Shown here: piece after piece, positions 43,282-53,102 of the stretch
Layout of the letters: each line of letters begins with the position of its first letter
How positions within the stretch are numbered: position 1 is the stretch's first letter
Assembly: GCA_027068085.1 (NCBI GenBank)
Contig: JAMOUQ010000044.1
Coordinates: 30,995-94,994, forward strand
Origin: Desulfobacteraceae bacterium
GTDB lineage: Bacteria; Desulfobacterota; Desulfobacteria; Desulfobacterales; Desulfosarcinaceae
DNA: 64,000 bases
Direction: 5' to 3'
Made by a program: the position numbers and the translations under genes
The notes under the pieces: model-generated
The model's database searches: none
Told to the model about the DNA's origin: nothing
The model's input: only the letters and a program-made list of their open reading frames with translations

Positions 43282-44976
43282 GTGCACCGCTATCTTTACA
43301 AACTGAACGAGCGTTTTCAGCTTATCTGCATCGCAGTCGTGGTGGGTATCTTCGCAGCCCTGGCTTCGGTGGCCCTTAACCGCGGTCTGGTACAGGTGTC
43401 CGAGTGGCTCGGCCATTTCCGCGGCAACTGGTACGCCTTTGTTTTTCCGGCCGTCGGGGCGGCACTGTCTTCCATTTTCCTGCATCATGTGGTCAAGGAT
43501 TACGGAGGCCACGGGGTCCCGGAGGTGATTTACAGCATTTCCAGGCGCGGCGGCCTGCTGCGCCTGCGTTCCAGTTACTCCCGGCTGGTGGCCTGCCTGC
43601 TTACCATCGCCAGCGGCGGATCGGCCGGACCGGAGGCTCCGGTGGTGATCAGCGGGGCCAGTATCGGCTCCAACATCGGCACTTTTTTCCGGCTCAAGGA
43701 CAGGCAGAGGATAGTAACCGTGGAGTGCGGGGCAGCCGCGGCCATTGCCGCCATCTTCAACGCTCCGGTTACCGGAATCGTCTTTACCCTGGAAGCCATA
43801 GCCGGGGAGTGGTCCCCCACGCACCTGATTCCGGTTTCCATCGCCTCGGTGGTGGCCACCGAGGTGAGCCGTATCCTGCAGGGCAATCAGATACCTTTCG
43901 AATCCCGCCTGTTCCATATCTCCAACTGGGATATGGCGGCCTGTATCGGCCTGGCGGTGTTGTCGGCCCTGGTATCCATCTCCCTCATGCGGATGTTGCG
44001 CCGTTTTTCAGGCCGGTTCAAATCCCTGCCGGGCCTGCCCTGGATGCGGGCCGCCATGGGCGGAACGCTGGTGGGGCTGATGGGACTTGTCCTGCCCCAT
44101 GTTCTCGGAGAAGGCTACGAGGTCATCAGAACCATCATCGAAGAAGAGTTTTCTTCGGGAATGTTGCTGGCCGGGGTCGTCCTGACAGCCAAGATGGCGG
44201 CCACGGCTCTTACCATCGGAAGCGGCGGATCCGGCGGTCTGTTTGCTCCCTGCCTGGTTATAGGCAGCCTTACAGGTCTTTTTTTCCATCAGGTGCTGGA
44301 TACGGCCATGCCGGCTATCGACTGGGCCGGGCAGAGTTACTTCGGGCTGCTGGGCATGGCCGGGGTGATCAGCGGGGTTCTCCAGGCGCCAATGACGGGA
44401 GTCTTTCTGGTGGTGGAGATAACCGGCAGCTACCAGGTGCTGCTGTCGGTTGTCCTGGTGGCGGTGATCAGTGTGACCGTGAGTCAGTTCTTCGAACCGT
44501 CGTCTGTTTATCACCAGGAGCTGGTAGCCCGGGGTGAGCTGGTCAAGCCGCGCACAGACCGCCATATCCTGTCGAATCTGAACATGATGGAGGTACTGGA
44601 GACCGATTGCCACATAGTAAGGCCGACCATGCGTCTCAAGGAGCTTGTCGACATAGTGCGGCGCTCGCACCGGAATTATTTTCCGGTGGAGGACCCTGAA
44701 AGCGGGGATTTCCTGGGCATGGTCCACCTGGACGATATCCGTTCCTACCTGTTCGATCCCTACCTCCAGGACACCGTTCTGGTGGAGCAGGTCATGGAAA
44801 GCAACGTCGAGACGGTTTCCCTTGACGACGACCTGGAGCGTGTGTTTGAAATCTTTGACCGGACCGGTGCCTGGAGTTTGCCTGTGGTTCAGGATGGTAA
44901 ATTTCTGGGGCTGATCTCCAAAGCGACCATTCTCGATCATTACCGGAAAGAGTTGCTGGTCAACGAAGAATCCTGA
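43282..44976 (+). CDS. ClC family chloride channel/exchanger with C-terminal CBS pair
   Basis: This 564-residue protein has about ten hydrophobic segments and the ClC selectivity motifs: GHGVP (76-80, for GSGIP), GPEAP (116-120, with the gating Glu118) and GSGGSGGLFAP near 310-322. The C-terminal 130 residues form a CBS domain pair (RPTMRLKELVDIVRRSHRNYFPV, then NVETVSLDDDLERVFEIF). CBS pairs bind adenine nucleotides and may gate the channel. Whether it is a channel or Cl-/H+ exchanger needs more than sequence. The start is GTG 43282, the only in-frame start available; AAAGGAG is 14 nt upstream, unusually far. Confidence 0.92.
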   Translation: MHRYLYKLNERFQLICIAVVVGIFAALASVALNRGLVQVSEWLGHFRGNWYAFVFPAVGAALSSIFLHHVVKDYGGHGVPEVIYSISRRGGLLRLRSSYSRLVACLLTIASGGSAGPEAPVVISGASIGSNIGTFFRLKDRQRIVTVECGAAAAIAAIFNAPVTGIVFTLEAIAGEWSPTHLIPVSIASVVATEVSRILQGNQIPFESRLFHISNWDMAACIGLAVLSALVSISLMRMLRRFSGRFKSLPGLPWMRAAMGGTLVGLMGLVLPHVLGEGYEVIRTIIEEEFSSGMLLAGVVLTAKMAATALTIGSGGSGGLFAPCLVIGSLTGLFFHQVLDTAMPAIDWAGQSYFGLLGMAGVISGVLQAPMTGVFLVVEITGSYQVLLSVVLVAVISVTVSQFFEPSSVYHQELVARGELVKPRTDRHILSNLNMMEVLETDCHIVRPTMRLKELVDIVRRSHRNYFPVEDPESGDFLGMVHLDDIRSYLFDPYLQDTVLVEQVMESNVETVSLDDDLERVFEIFDRTGAWSLPVVQDGKFLGLISKATILDHYRKELLVNEES

Positions 44977-44992
44977 ACTGTGGAGGTCTGTC

Positions 44993-45814
44993 ATGAAAAA
45001 ACAATTACTGCACGTTTTCCGCAACACTCCCTTCGGCCGGGAAGTCCTGATGCAGTCGGTGTATTTTTGCCGTAAAACCGACACCCTCCTGCGTGTTTAC
45101 ATACCGCGCTATCGCCAGTTCCTGATGTACTTCCAGTACGAGATCGCCACCATCGACCTGGACAAGTCCTTCCTGCGCGATCCGGATACGGCCCGGGAGC
45201 ATGCCGAGCAGATCATCCTTGCCGGCGGGCTGAAACCCAGTTTCATCACCCCCAAGCGGCACACGGCCTCCACCCTGCCCGACGTGCCGGTCGATTTCGA
45301 TTACATGACCTGTCCCCGCAGCATCAGCGATCTTTCAACCAAGATCAGTCTGGGGCATCTGGGGCCGAAAGTCAGGGTCATAATCCGCAATGCCCATTTT
45401 CCGGTGCTCATTCCCACACCGGTCTACAAGGAATGGAAAAGTGTCACCGTTTTTTTCGGCGGATCCCACAACGCCCGCAAGGCCATGAAGGTGGGCGCGG
45501 AACTTGCCGCGATTACAGGCCTGCCCATGTATGTCTTCACCCAGGCCGAGGACCGTCCCAGGCAGTATTACGAGCATAGTTTGCTGGAAGGGGGATTCGG
45601 GGACCTGTTGGAAGAGCGGCGGTTTGAATGGCTCTTTTTTGAAAAGGGCGATTTCAAGATAAATCTCTACCATGTGCCCCACGACAGCCTGGTGGTGGTG
45701 GGGGCATACGGTCATGGGGTGATCAAGGAAGTCCTGTTTGGAAGTGTCCTGGAAGAGATCCAGACCGTGCTGCCAAACAACATGGTAATCGTGGGGCCGG
45801 AAGTGCAGATTTGA
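44993..45814 (+). CDS. Universal stress protein family (two-domain, divergent)
   Basis: This 273-residue protein has two UspA-like halves. The first (about 1-150) is degenerate, and the second keeps SVTVFFGGSHNARKAMKVGAELAAITGLPMYVFT (152-184) and a C-terminal LVVVGAYGHGVIKEVLFGSVLEEIQ nucleotide-binding-like loop. It follows the ClC channel by 17 bp, with GGAGG upstream, so it belongs to the same transcription unit. It is likely cytoplasmic. A link between this protein and the channel's CBS domain is inference. Confidence 0.8.
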   Translation: MKKQLLHVFRNTPFGREVLMQSVYFCRKTDTLLRVYIPRYRQFLMYFQYEIATIDLDKSFLRDPDTAREHAEQIILAGGLKPSFITPKRHTASTLPDVPVDFDYMTCPRSISDLSTKISLGHLGPKVRVIIRNAHFPVLIPTPVYKEWKSVTVFFGGSHNARKAMKVGAELAAITGLPMYVFTQAEDRPRQYYEHSLLEGGFGDLLEERRFEWLFFEKGDFKINLYHVPHDSLVVVGAYGHGVIKEVLFGSVLEEIQTVLPNNMVIVGPEVQI

Positions 45815-45845
45815 GAATCGTTTTTTACCCTGAAGCGGCCGAACA

Positions 45846-46676
45846 ATGGCAACCATGCAGCCTCCGGTTTCGGTAATCATACCGACCTTCAATCGCGCCT
45901 GGTGTTTGAAAGAAGCCGTCGATTCAGTCCTGGCTCAGGACTACCCCGCCATGGAGATCATCGTGGTCGACGATGGATCCACCGACGACACACCGGCGAT
46001 ACTGAAATCCTACGGCAGCGCCCTCAGGGTGATCCGCCAGCCGAATTCAGGGGTGAGCGCGGCCCGTAACACGGGCATCCGGGCCGCCCGGGGGCGGTGG
46101 ATCGCCCTGCTCGATTCGGACGATATCTGGTTGCCCGCCAAACTGGCGGTCCAGATGCGATACCTGCAGGCAAGGCCCCGTCTGAGGATATGCCAGACAG
46201 AGGAGATCTGGATACGCAACGACAGGCGGGTCAACCCGGCCGCAAAGCATGCCAAGGCAGAAGGGATGATCTTTGAAAAGTGCCTTCCCCTGTGTCTGGT
46301 GAGCCCCTCTGCGGTGGTCATCCACGCCGGCCTGCTGAAGGAGGTCGGCCTGTTCGATGAAGACCTTCCGGCCTGTGAGGATTACGACATGTGGCTGCGG
46401 ATAAGCTGCCGCCATCCGATCGGGCTGGTGCCCGAGCCTCTGACAGTCAAGCGCGGGGGACACCCGGACCAGCTGTCGCGCAGTCCGGCCCTGGATCGCT
46501 ATCGCATCCGGGCTCTGGAGAAGATAATAACTTCAGGACTTCTTTCACCGGCCCAAAGGCAGGCGGCTGTCGCCATGCTGAAGGTCAAATGCGGGATCTA
46601 CGCCGGCGGCTGCCGGAAGCGGGGCCGGCTGCAGGAGGCCCGCAGGTATGAAGATTTGGTTGCCGGCCTCGGATGA
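45846..46676 (+). CDS. Family 2 glycosyltransferase
   Basis: This 276-residue GT-A protein starts VSVIIPTFNRAWCLKEAVDSVLAQDYPAMEIIVVDDGSTDDT and has the metal-binding DSDD motif (ALLDSDDIWLP, about residues 88-99) and a ACEDYDMWLR motif further on, as in GT2 enzymes. There is no membrane segment. Donor and acceptor are unknown. The nearest other glycosyltransferase is at 53103-54395. It is convergent with hrpA (8-bp gap). Confidence 0.9.
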   Translation: MATMQPPVSVIIPTFNRAWCLKEAVDSVLAQDYPAMEIIVVDDGSTDDTPAILKSYGSALRVIRQPNSGVSAARNTGIRAARGRWIALLDSDDIWLPAKLAVQMRYLQARPRLRICQTEEIWIRNDRRVNPAAKHAKAEGMIFEKCLPLCLVSPSAVVIHAGLLKEVGLFDEDLPACEDYDMWLRISCRHPIGLVPEPLTVKRGGHPDQLSRSPALDRYRIRALEKIITSGLLSPAQRQAAVAMLKVKCGIYAGGCRKRGRLQEARRYEDLVAGLG

Positions 46677-46684
46677 CAGCCTGT

Positions 46685-49600
46685 TCATACCATCTGCTCC
46701 AGTTCCTGGAGCTTGCGGCGCAGGCGTTTGACCGAAACCGGCCCGGCAGTCTTTATCTCCTGGGCAAAGACTGAAATCTTGAATTCTTCCAGCAGCCAGT
46801 AAAACTCTTCCACCCCTTTGCGCTTGGCCTGCGAGCTTTCCCTTCCCAGCGAGGCCGCCTGTTGCTGGAGCAGGCGGCTGAATTCCTCCACCTGCCGTTT
46901 CTTGTTCCGGTCTTTTTCAGGATCGAGCAAGGCCCTCCGGATCCTTACGGCAATGGCTTCCAGGTAGGCCGGCAGCCTGGCCAGCCGCTCATCGCCATAG
47001 AGGCTGACAAAGTTTGGCGGAACCAGCTGTTCAAGGTGCCCGGTGACCTCGGACCGGAAGGCTTCCAAAGGCCCCCCGGCGGGGACCGATTCGATCCGGC
47101 GGCGGCAGTCCAGGTATTTTTCCAAGACAGCCGTAACCAGTTTTACTTTTTCGAAGGCCAGCGCCGGCAGAGGGATGCTTTTCAGTTTTTTGACGTGGTT
47201 TTCAAAGCCGGCCCGGGTCCGCAGATCTGCTTTGAGATGTTCGGCGACTATTTGGGAGTGGATTTTTTCTTCCAAAGCCCCGGCGCCTCCCAGCCAGGCG
47301 GCGGCCGGTCTGACCCTGTCCGGCAGCCAGATGTTTTTGCGCAGCTGTTTCAGGTCGGCGGCAAGCTCCCGGGCCAGCAGCGCCTGTACTGCCCGCAGGT
47401 GGGCGGCGCGGGCTTTGTCCCTGTCGGCAAAAGCTGCCAGATACACGCCTTGCGGGGTGTCTTCAAGGCCCACGAATGCCGGCCGGCCGGCAAGGGTGAC
47501 CGTCTCGGGCAGGTCAGCAAACTGCCAGCGCCTGAAAGGCCCCTGCCTGAAGCTGCGGCAGGCCCGGCCGAAGGCGCTGTTTGCGCACTTTTCTTCAAGG
47601 CCGTGGTTGTGAAGGATCGCGGGATCACGGCCGGCCTTGACCACCCGGCCCTGCTTGTCGGTTATGGCGATTCTCATGCGGAGGTGTTTTTCCAGGCCGT
47701 TGGTGTCGAAGGCCGCGGCCGGAATCCTGAGGCCGAACCTGGAGGCGATGAACCGGCTCAGGGCTGCCGCCAGGGGCTCGTCGGCCGGTTCGAGCTGTTC
47801 GCATATCAGGGCGGCGGTCTCTGACAGGGGGACAAGCTGCTTGCGGTAGGCCTTGGGGAGGGATTTGAGCAGGGCCGTGATCTTTTCCCGCAGCAGGCCG
47901 GGCACCAGCCACTGGAGGCGGCAGGCAGAAACCCTGTCGGCCTCGGAGGCGGGCACGTACACGGTCACTCCGTCGTCTTGGGCGGCCGGATCGAAGCGGT
48001 AGCTGCATCGCAGTCTGCGGCCTCCGGTGTCGATGGCATCCGGAAAGCGTTTCACCGTGGCTGCCTCGGGCCGCAGGCGCCACACCTGATCCGGTTCGAG
48101 GCACAGAAAGTCATCGCCGCCCCGGCGTCGGATCAGGCTCTTTAGCTGTCGCAGGTCATATATTCCGGGCAGTCTTTGCCGGTAGAACTCTTCCAGCTCG
48201 TCCCGGCCGACCATCAGGTCCCGGCGGCGCAGCTTGTCTTCCATCCGGCTGACTTTTTTCAGCAGCTTCTGATTGTGGGCCATGAAGGGCAGGGGCCTGG
48301 TCAGGTCACCTTCGATCAGACAGCTGCGGATAAAGATCCGGCCGGCGGCCTCCGGGTCGATGGGCCCGTACCGGACCTTGCGGCGGTCGATGATCAGGCC
48401 AAAGAGTGATACCTGCTTTGTGGCCATCACGCTGCCCTGTTTGCGCTCCCAGTGGGGATCGAGGCAGGTGTAACGGCAGAGCTTCTTTGCCAGGGGTTCG
48501 ATCCAGGCCGGGTCTATATTGGCCACCTGGCGGGCGAAAAGCCTGGTGGTGGCGACCATTTCGGCGGCCACTATCCAATTGCCGGCGCCGGAAAAAAGAC
48601 CGGAGCCGGGGAAGATCATCACCTGGCGGCCGCCGGCAGCCTGGTAGACATGACCATCTGTCCGGGTGGCTATGTTGGCCAGGAATCCGGAAAGAATACT
48701 CTTGTGAATCGCCTGGTAGCGGGCATCGAAACGCGGGCCGTCCTTTTCGGCGGGCCTGGACGGGGCCGCGATGCCGTGCTCTTCAAGTATGGAGCCGATC
48801 TGAAAGTGGATGTCGCGCCATTCCCGCATCCTGCGAAAGGAGAGAAAGTTTTTCCGGCAAAACAGTTTTACCTGCCGCCAGCCGGTTCTGTTGGCAACCA
48901 CCCGGTGGTAGCTGTTCCAGATGTTCAGCAGGCAGTTGAAATCCGAGTCGGAATCGGCAAAGCGGGCGTGGGCCCGGTCGGCCTCGGCCTGGTTGTCGGC
49001 CGGCCTCAGCCGGGGGTCCTGAATGCTCAGGGCGGCGGCGATGATCTTTACCTGCTCGAGGCATCCGCGCCGGCCGGCTTCCAGCAGAATTCTCGACAGG
49101 CGGGGGTCCAGCGGCAGCCTGGCCATCATCCGGCCCCGGGACGTGAGCCGGTAACCGGCCCTTGAAGCGGGGGCAACTTCGATGGCGCCCAGTTCCACCA
49201 GGAGCCGGAAGCCGTCCTGGATGCTGCCGGGATTCGGCTGGTCGATGAAAGGAAAGGCGTCGATCCGGCCCAGGCCCAGCGACAGCATGCGCAGGATTAC
49301 TTCCGCCAGGTTGGCCCGCAGGATTTCGGGTTTGGTAAAGCGCGGGCGCGCGAGGTAATCCTGCTCCGAGAAAAGCCGGATGCACACCCCGTCGGCGGTG
49401 CGGCCGCAGCGTCCCTGGCGCTGGTCGGCGCTGCTGCGGGAAATGGGTGTAACCGGCAAGGTGGTGGTGCGGGTCCGGTGACTGTAATGGGATATGCGGG
49501 CCAGGCCCGTATCGATGACATACCTGATACCGGGGATGGTAAGGGAGGTTTCTGCCACGTTGGTGGCCACGATGATCTTGCGGCCCGGTGATGGAAGAAA

Positions 49601-50599
49601 TACCTTCTTCTGGTCTGCGGGGGTCAGGCGGGCGAACAGGGGCAGCACCATGGTGCCGGGCCACTTGCGGGAAGCAAGCAGGGCGCAGGTGTCGCGGATG
49701 TCCTGCTCGGTGGGCATGAAGATCAGGACATGGCCGCCGGGGCTTTGGCGCTGCAGTTCGGCCATTGCTTCCACGGCCATTTCGATATGGGTGATTTCGC
49801 CGTCGGTGCGGAAGGTTTCAGGCGGCCGGTAGACGGTTTTGACCGGATAGAGGCGTCCCGGAATCTCGATTATGGGAGCCTGTTGAAAGGCCCGGGAAAA
49901 TTTCTCGGTGTCAATGGTGGCCGAGGTGATGACAAGTTTCAGGTCTTTCCTTTTGTCCACCAGGCGGCGCAGGATGCCGAGGACAAAGTCGATATTAAGG
50001 CTCCGCTCGTGGGCTTCGTCCACGATTATGGTATCGTACCGGTTCAGCCAGCGGTCCTGCTGCACTTCGGCCAGAAGGGTGCCGTCGGTCATTATCTTGA
50101 TATAGGTTTCTTTGCCCAGCGCCCGGCTGAAGCGGACCTTGTAGCCGACGGCCTCTCCGCATCTTTGCCCCAGCTCCCGGGCGATGCGCTGGGCCACGGT
50201 TATGGCGGCTATCCGGCGGGGCTGGGTGCAGCCGATCATCCCCTTGACTCCCAGGCCGGCTTCCAGGCAGTACTGGGGGATCTGGGTGGTCTTGCCGGAG
50301 CCGGTCCGGCCGGCCACTATGATCACCCTGTGTTCGGCAAGGGCGGAAATGATCTCCTGCCTGACCTTGGTTATCGGCAGATCCGGATTGGGCGAGGGGC
50401 AAGGCCGGTTCTGGTGCCGCAGCCGGCGCCTGGCGGCCGAGGCCCGGGCGGACCGATGGAGTTTTGCCAGCCCGGCAGCGTCTGCTTTGCCTTTTTCAAG
50501 CCTTGCCAGGGCCCGCAGCACCGCCCGGCGGTCGGAGATCATCATTTCCGGCAGCAAGGCTTTTATCCGGGCTATTTCCTTGCGTTTTGACGTCTTCAT
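46685..50599 (-). CDS. hrpA: ATP-dependent RNA helicase HrpA
   Basis: This 1304-residue DEAH-box helicase has Walker A GRTGSGKTT at residues 97-105, DEAH at 194-197 and the SAT motif (VITSATIDTEKFS), then the C-terminal helicase-associated region and DUF3418 domain typical of HrpA. The length matches the E. coli protein (about 1300). HrpA is linked to ribosome rescue and mRNA handling. The start is taken at ATG 50599; a TTG three codons upstream is the only alternative, and no strong Shine-Dalgarno is seen for either. Confidence 0.94.
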   Translation of the reverse strand: MKTSKRKEIARIKALLPEMMISDRRAVLRALARLEKGKADAAGLAKLHRSARASAARRRLRHQNRPCPSPNPDLPITKVRQEIISALAEHRVIIVAGRTGSGKTTQIPQYCLEAGLGVKGMIGCTQPRRIAAITVAQRIARELGQRCGEAVGYKVRFSRALGKETYIKIMTDGTLLAEVQQDRWLNRYDTIIVDEAHERSLNIDFVLGILRRLVDKRKDLKLVITSATIDTEKFSRAFQQAPIIEIPGRLYPVKTVYRPPETFRTDGEITHIEMAVEAMAELQRQSPGGHVLIFMPTEQDIRDTCALLASRKWPGTMVLPLFARLTPADQKKVFLPSPGRKIIVATNVAETSLTIPGIRYVIDTGLARISHYSHRTRTTTLPVTPISRSSADQRQGRCGRTADGVCIRLFSEQDYLARPRFTKPEILRANLAEVILRMLSLGLGRIDAFPFIDQPNPGSIQDGFRLLVELGAIEVAPASRAGYRLTSRGRMMARLPLDPRLSRILLEAGRRGCLEQVKIIAAALSIQDPRLRPADNQAEADRAHARFADSDSDFNCLLNIWNSYHRVVANRTGWRQVKLFCRKNFLSFRRMREWRDIHFQIGSILEEHGIAAPSRPAEKDGPRFDARYQAIHKSILSGFLANIATRTDGHVYQAAGGRQVMIFPGSGLFSGAGNWIVAAEMVATTRLFARQVANIDPAWIEPLAKKLCRYTCLDPHWERKQGSVMATKQVSLFGLIIDRRKVRYGPIDPEAAGRIFIRSCLIEGDLTRPLPFMAHNQKLLKKVSRMEDKLRRRDLMVGRDELEEFYRQRLPGIYDLRQLKSLIRRRGGDDFLCLEPDQVWRLRPEAATVKRFPDAIDTGGRRLRCSYRFDPAAQDDGVTVYVPASEADRVSACRLQWLVPGLLREKITALLKSLPKAYRKQLVPLSETAALICEQLEPADEPLAAALSRFIASRFGLRIPAAAFDTNGLEKHLRMRIAITDKQGRVVKAGRDPAILHNHGLEEKCANSAFGRACRSFRQGPFRRWQFADLPETVTLAGRPAFVGLEDTPQGVYLAAFADRDKARAAHLRAVQALLARELAADLKQLRKNIWLPDRVRPAAAWLGGAGALEEKIHSQIVAEHLKADLRTRAGFENHVKKLKSIPLPALAFEKVKLVTAVLEKYLDCRRRIESVPAGGPLEAFRSEVTGHLEQLVPPNFVSLYGDERLARLPAYLEAIAVRIRRALLDPEKDRNKKRQVEEFSRLLQQQAASLGRESSQAKRKGVEEFYWLLEEFKISVFAQEIKTAGPVSVKRLRRKLQELEQMV

Positions 50600-50774
50600 G
50601 GCCGGCAATATAGGCTCTATCAGCGGTAAATATCAAGCCGGCAGGCAACCAAAAGCCAAAGGCGGCGGTTGGTGGCTGTCATCCCGTATTTTGCAGCCGG
50701 GGCTCTGGTGGAAAGGCGATTGGGGAAAGTAAAGTTTGTTCCCGGAACCGGTCTTTGTCCAATAAAAACAGTAA

Positions 50775-50805
50775 AGGCATCCGGCTGTGACCGGATGCCT
50801 CTTTT
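50775..50805. terminator. Terminator after the cold-shock gene
   Basis: AGGCATCCGG (50775-50784) and CCGGATGCCT (50791-50800) form a perfect 10-bp stem with a 6-nt loop. On the minus strand it is followed by TTTACTGTTTTTATT, and on the plus strand by CTTTTT, so it can act in both directions. Confidence 0.88.
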
Positions 50806-50829
50806 TAAATTTCACCGGTCAGGCCGGTG

Positions 50830-51030
50830 TCAGATGCGGCGAACGTTTTTTGCTTCTGGGCCGCGGTCGCTTTCTTCGATTTCGAAGGTTACCCGTTCGC
50901 CTTCGTTAAGGGTCTTGTATCCTTCCATCTCAATAGAAGAAAAGTGGACAAAGATGTCGCGGCCGTCTTCTTCGTTTATAAAACCATACCCCTTGCGATT
51001 GTTGAACCATTTAACCGTACCATTTGCCAA
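50830..51030 (-). CDS. Cold-shock protein (CspA family)
   Basis: This 66-residue protein with [16 protein letters not shown] (RNP1), DIFVHFSSI (RNP2) and a [20 protein letters not shown] tail is a single cold-shock domain, an RNA/DNA chaperone. The start is TTG at 51030: AGGAGG lies 8 nt upstream, and the product then begins [10 protein letters not shown] as in all homologues. No in-frame ATG exists near it; the ORF extends to an upstream ATG at 51153, but those 41 extra residues do not resemble the family. A rare start codon on a strongly translated gene is notable. Confidence 0.92.
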   Translation of the reverse strand: MANGTVKWFNNRKGYGFINEEDGRDIFVHFSSIEMEGYKTLNEGERVTFEIEESDRGPEAKNVRRI

Positions 51031-51303
51031 GACGCAATCCTCCTTTTGTGAATCGGTTACCTCAATTATCCCCCCATCCTCGGACAATATGCCGGCAACC
51101 TTTATTGCGGCCTTGAGCCGCACTACCACACCCATTGCCATAATATTGTCCACCCACCAGAATAAGCCATGGCGTCATGGCCGGTCAAGTGAAAATAATG
51201 CATGCTACTTCTACGAAAAACAAGGACGGGCTAGATGCGGGATGACGTTTCTGAAGAGGGCGGCAGTGGCCGGCGTGTTTTTGTAGGTATTATTGCCTGG
51301 CAG

Positions 51304-52290
51304 TCAAGATGCCGGCTGCTTGTTTTCAGCCTGTTTACGGATCTGCTCCAGGAAAGACTGCACCGCTTTTCGGGCTTTTTGGCGGTAAAGATAACGTTTG
51401 ATCAGAGGGCGGGCCTTTTTGAATGACAGGAAACCGGCCGGTCTGACGTCGATGACCTGAATCAGATGATAGCCGTAACGGGACTCTACGATGGTGCTGA
51501 GCTGTCCCGGCGCCAGGGAAAAGGCGGCCGCGGCAAATTCCGGGATAACCTCGTCGCGGGTGAAATACCCCAGGTCTCCTCCCCGGCTTTTGCTGGGGCA
51601 ATCAGAGTACCTGATGGCCAGGGCGGCAAAATTTGCCCCTTCGAGCAGTCGCTGCTGGATCCGGCTCAATTTTTCATAGGCGGCCGGTTTTATCTCCTCA
51701 TTTGCCCGGGCAGACGATTTCACCATTATATGGCGGGCCCTTACCATCTGCCCGGTCTGAAAGCCGTCGGGCCGGCTTTTGTAGAAGGCCGCTATTTCCT
51801 TTTCTCTGACCCGTACGTCCCGCAGCACGACCTTTTTCAGCAACCGTTCTATGCGCAGCCCTTCTTCGATCCGGCGACGGGCGATACGGCGGTCCAGACC
51901 GGCGAAAAGTCCGGCGGGATCTTCTTTTTGCAGGCGCCGGAAATCATTCCAGGCCTTTCTTACCAGGGCCGGCTTTACCTTGATTCTGCGCCGCAAAGCT
52001 TCTTTGAGAAGCAGCAGGCGGTCGCTCAGAATTGCCGCCAACTCCTTCCGGCTTGGAAGTGGGGGTTGAGTGTCTGCCCTTATCAGGTTGCGTCTGGCGG
52101 CATCGGCCCTCAAGAAGGCGATTTCCTGCCGGATCATGGTATCGGTGACGGTGATATCATTCAGGGTTGCTCCCGGCGCGCGGTCGACCCAGCCGAAGAC
52201 GATGAAGAAGGCAAGGGCGGCCAGCAAACCCGCCAGACGGGTAACTGGTCCAGCCACCTGCGGTTGTTCCGCTTTTTTCATTTCAGGCAT
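51304..52290 (-). CDS. Periplasmic parvulin-type peptidyl-prolyl isomerase
   Basis: This 328-residue protein has an N-terminal membrane anchor or signal (LAGLLAALAFFIVFGWV, about 19-36). A SurA-like helical region follows at about 45-175, then a parvulin domain at about 185-285 (ARHIMVKSS, YSDCPSKSRGGDLGYFTRDEVIPEFAAAAFSL, VESRYGYHLIQVID). The family helps fold exported proteins. A single rotamase domain is present rather than two. AGGGGG precedes the ATG. The cold-shock gene lies downstream on the same strand. Confidence 0.88.
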   Translation of the reverse strand: MPEMKKAEQPQVAGPVTRLAGLLAALAFFIVFGWVDRAPGATLNDITVTDTMIRQEIAFLRADAARRNLIRADTQPPLPSRKELAAILSDRLLLLKEALRRRIKVKPALVRKAWNDFRRLQKEDPAGLFAGLDRRIARRRIEEGLRIERLLKKVVLRDVRVREKEIAAFYKSRPDGFQTGQMVRARHIMVKSSARANEEIKPAAYEKLSRIQQRLLEGANFAALAIRYSDCPSKSRGGDLGYFTRDEVIPEFAAAAFSLAPGQLSTIVESRYGYHLIQVIDVRPAGFLSFKKARPLIKRYLYRQKARKAVQSFLEQIRKQAENKQPAS

Positions 52291-52330
52291 TGTCCCCCTT
52301 GGTTAAACCATCATTCCGAAGCGATGGCGC

Positions 52331-52972
52331 TTAAAAACCGACGTTCTGGTTGATCAGAACCACCGCCGTCTCAGTCATGCTTGGCCGGCGGTGCAAGATA
52401 GTGGTGATCCGGCAAATCCGCTGGGGTGAATTGCAATCGACACAGATTCCCGTTTCCGCGCAGGGGGTCTGCATGTTGAGGCTTTTTGCCCGCATGGGCG
52501 CGGCCACTTCTTTTACCCTCCGCAGGGCAGAGTGCAGGTCGGGTGCAAGCTTGTTGGTGCCGGCCACGATTATGACCCTGCGGGGGCCGAAGCTCATGGC
52601 GCTGGTGCGGTTGCCGACCCCGTCCACGTTGATGATCTCTCCGCTCAGGGAGATGGCGTTGGCGCTGCAGAAAAAACAGTCACAGCGGCCCTGAGCCAGG
52701 CGGACTTCAAGTTCCTGCCGGTCCGAAAGTCCGGGTTCCCAGTGGTCGAAAATGGTCTTTCCGTTTTGGCGTAAAAGCTCGATTATCCCCAGGGCGCGGG
52801 TGGTGGCCGAACCGGCAAAACCGAAACTTTCGAATTCGGCGGCAAGGCCGGCCACAAGCTCGCGGGCCTGGTCCAGGGTCTGTACCCAGTGGGCGTCGAA
52901 ACCGTTCTTTTTCAGGGCCTCCACGCATCTGGCAGCCATCTTGGCTTTCAGCCAGCGGTCGTAGTCTTCCAT
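52331..52972 (-). CDS. LUD (DUF162) domain protein
   Basis: This 213-residue protein has the LUD/LutC family core: CFFCSANAISLSGEIINVDGVGNRTSAMSFGPRRVIIVAGTNKLAPDL, a stretch well conserved in DUF162. The C-terminus CAETGICVDCNSPQRICR holds four cysteines in a CxxxxxCxxC-like arrangement, suggesting a metal site. LUD proteins are linked to lactate or other oxidoreductase systems, but their catalytic role is not firmly settled. GGAGAAAG precedes the ATG at 52972. It lies upstream of the parvulin gene. Confidence 0.85.
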   Translation of the reverse strand: MEDYDRWLKAKMAARCVEALKKNGFDAHWVQTLDQARELVAGLAAEFESFGFAGSATTRALGIIELLRQNGKTIFDHWEPGLSDRQELEVRLAQGRCDCFFCSANAISLSGEIINVDGVGNRTSAMSFGPRRVIIVAGTNKLAPDLHSALRRVKEVAAPMRAKSLNMQTPCAETGICVDCNSPQRICRITTILHRRPSMTETAVVLINQNVGF

Positions 52973-53102
52973 CGTGTCTTTCTCCTGGGTCATGAAGCTG
53001 TTGTGAAAAATCCGGGGCGGACCGGATGCAGTCACCCGCAAGTTCTTAATAGCGTAATAAGGCGGGGTATGTCAAAAGCCCGCTTGACCGCTGACCCCGG
53101 TC

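Noticed and set aside
50830..51153. Longer 107-residue cold-shock protein starting at ATG 51153
   Set aside because: The extra 41 residues do not fit the family, and the AGGAGG site is next to the TTG start at 51030.
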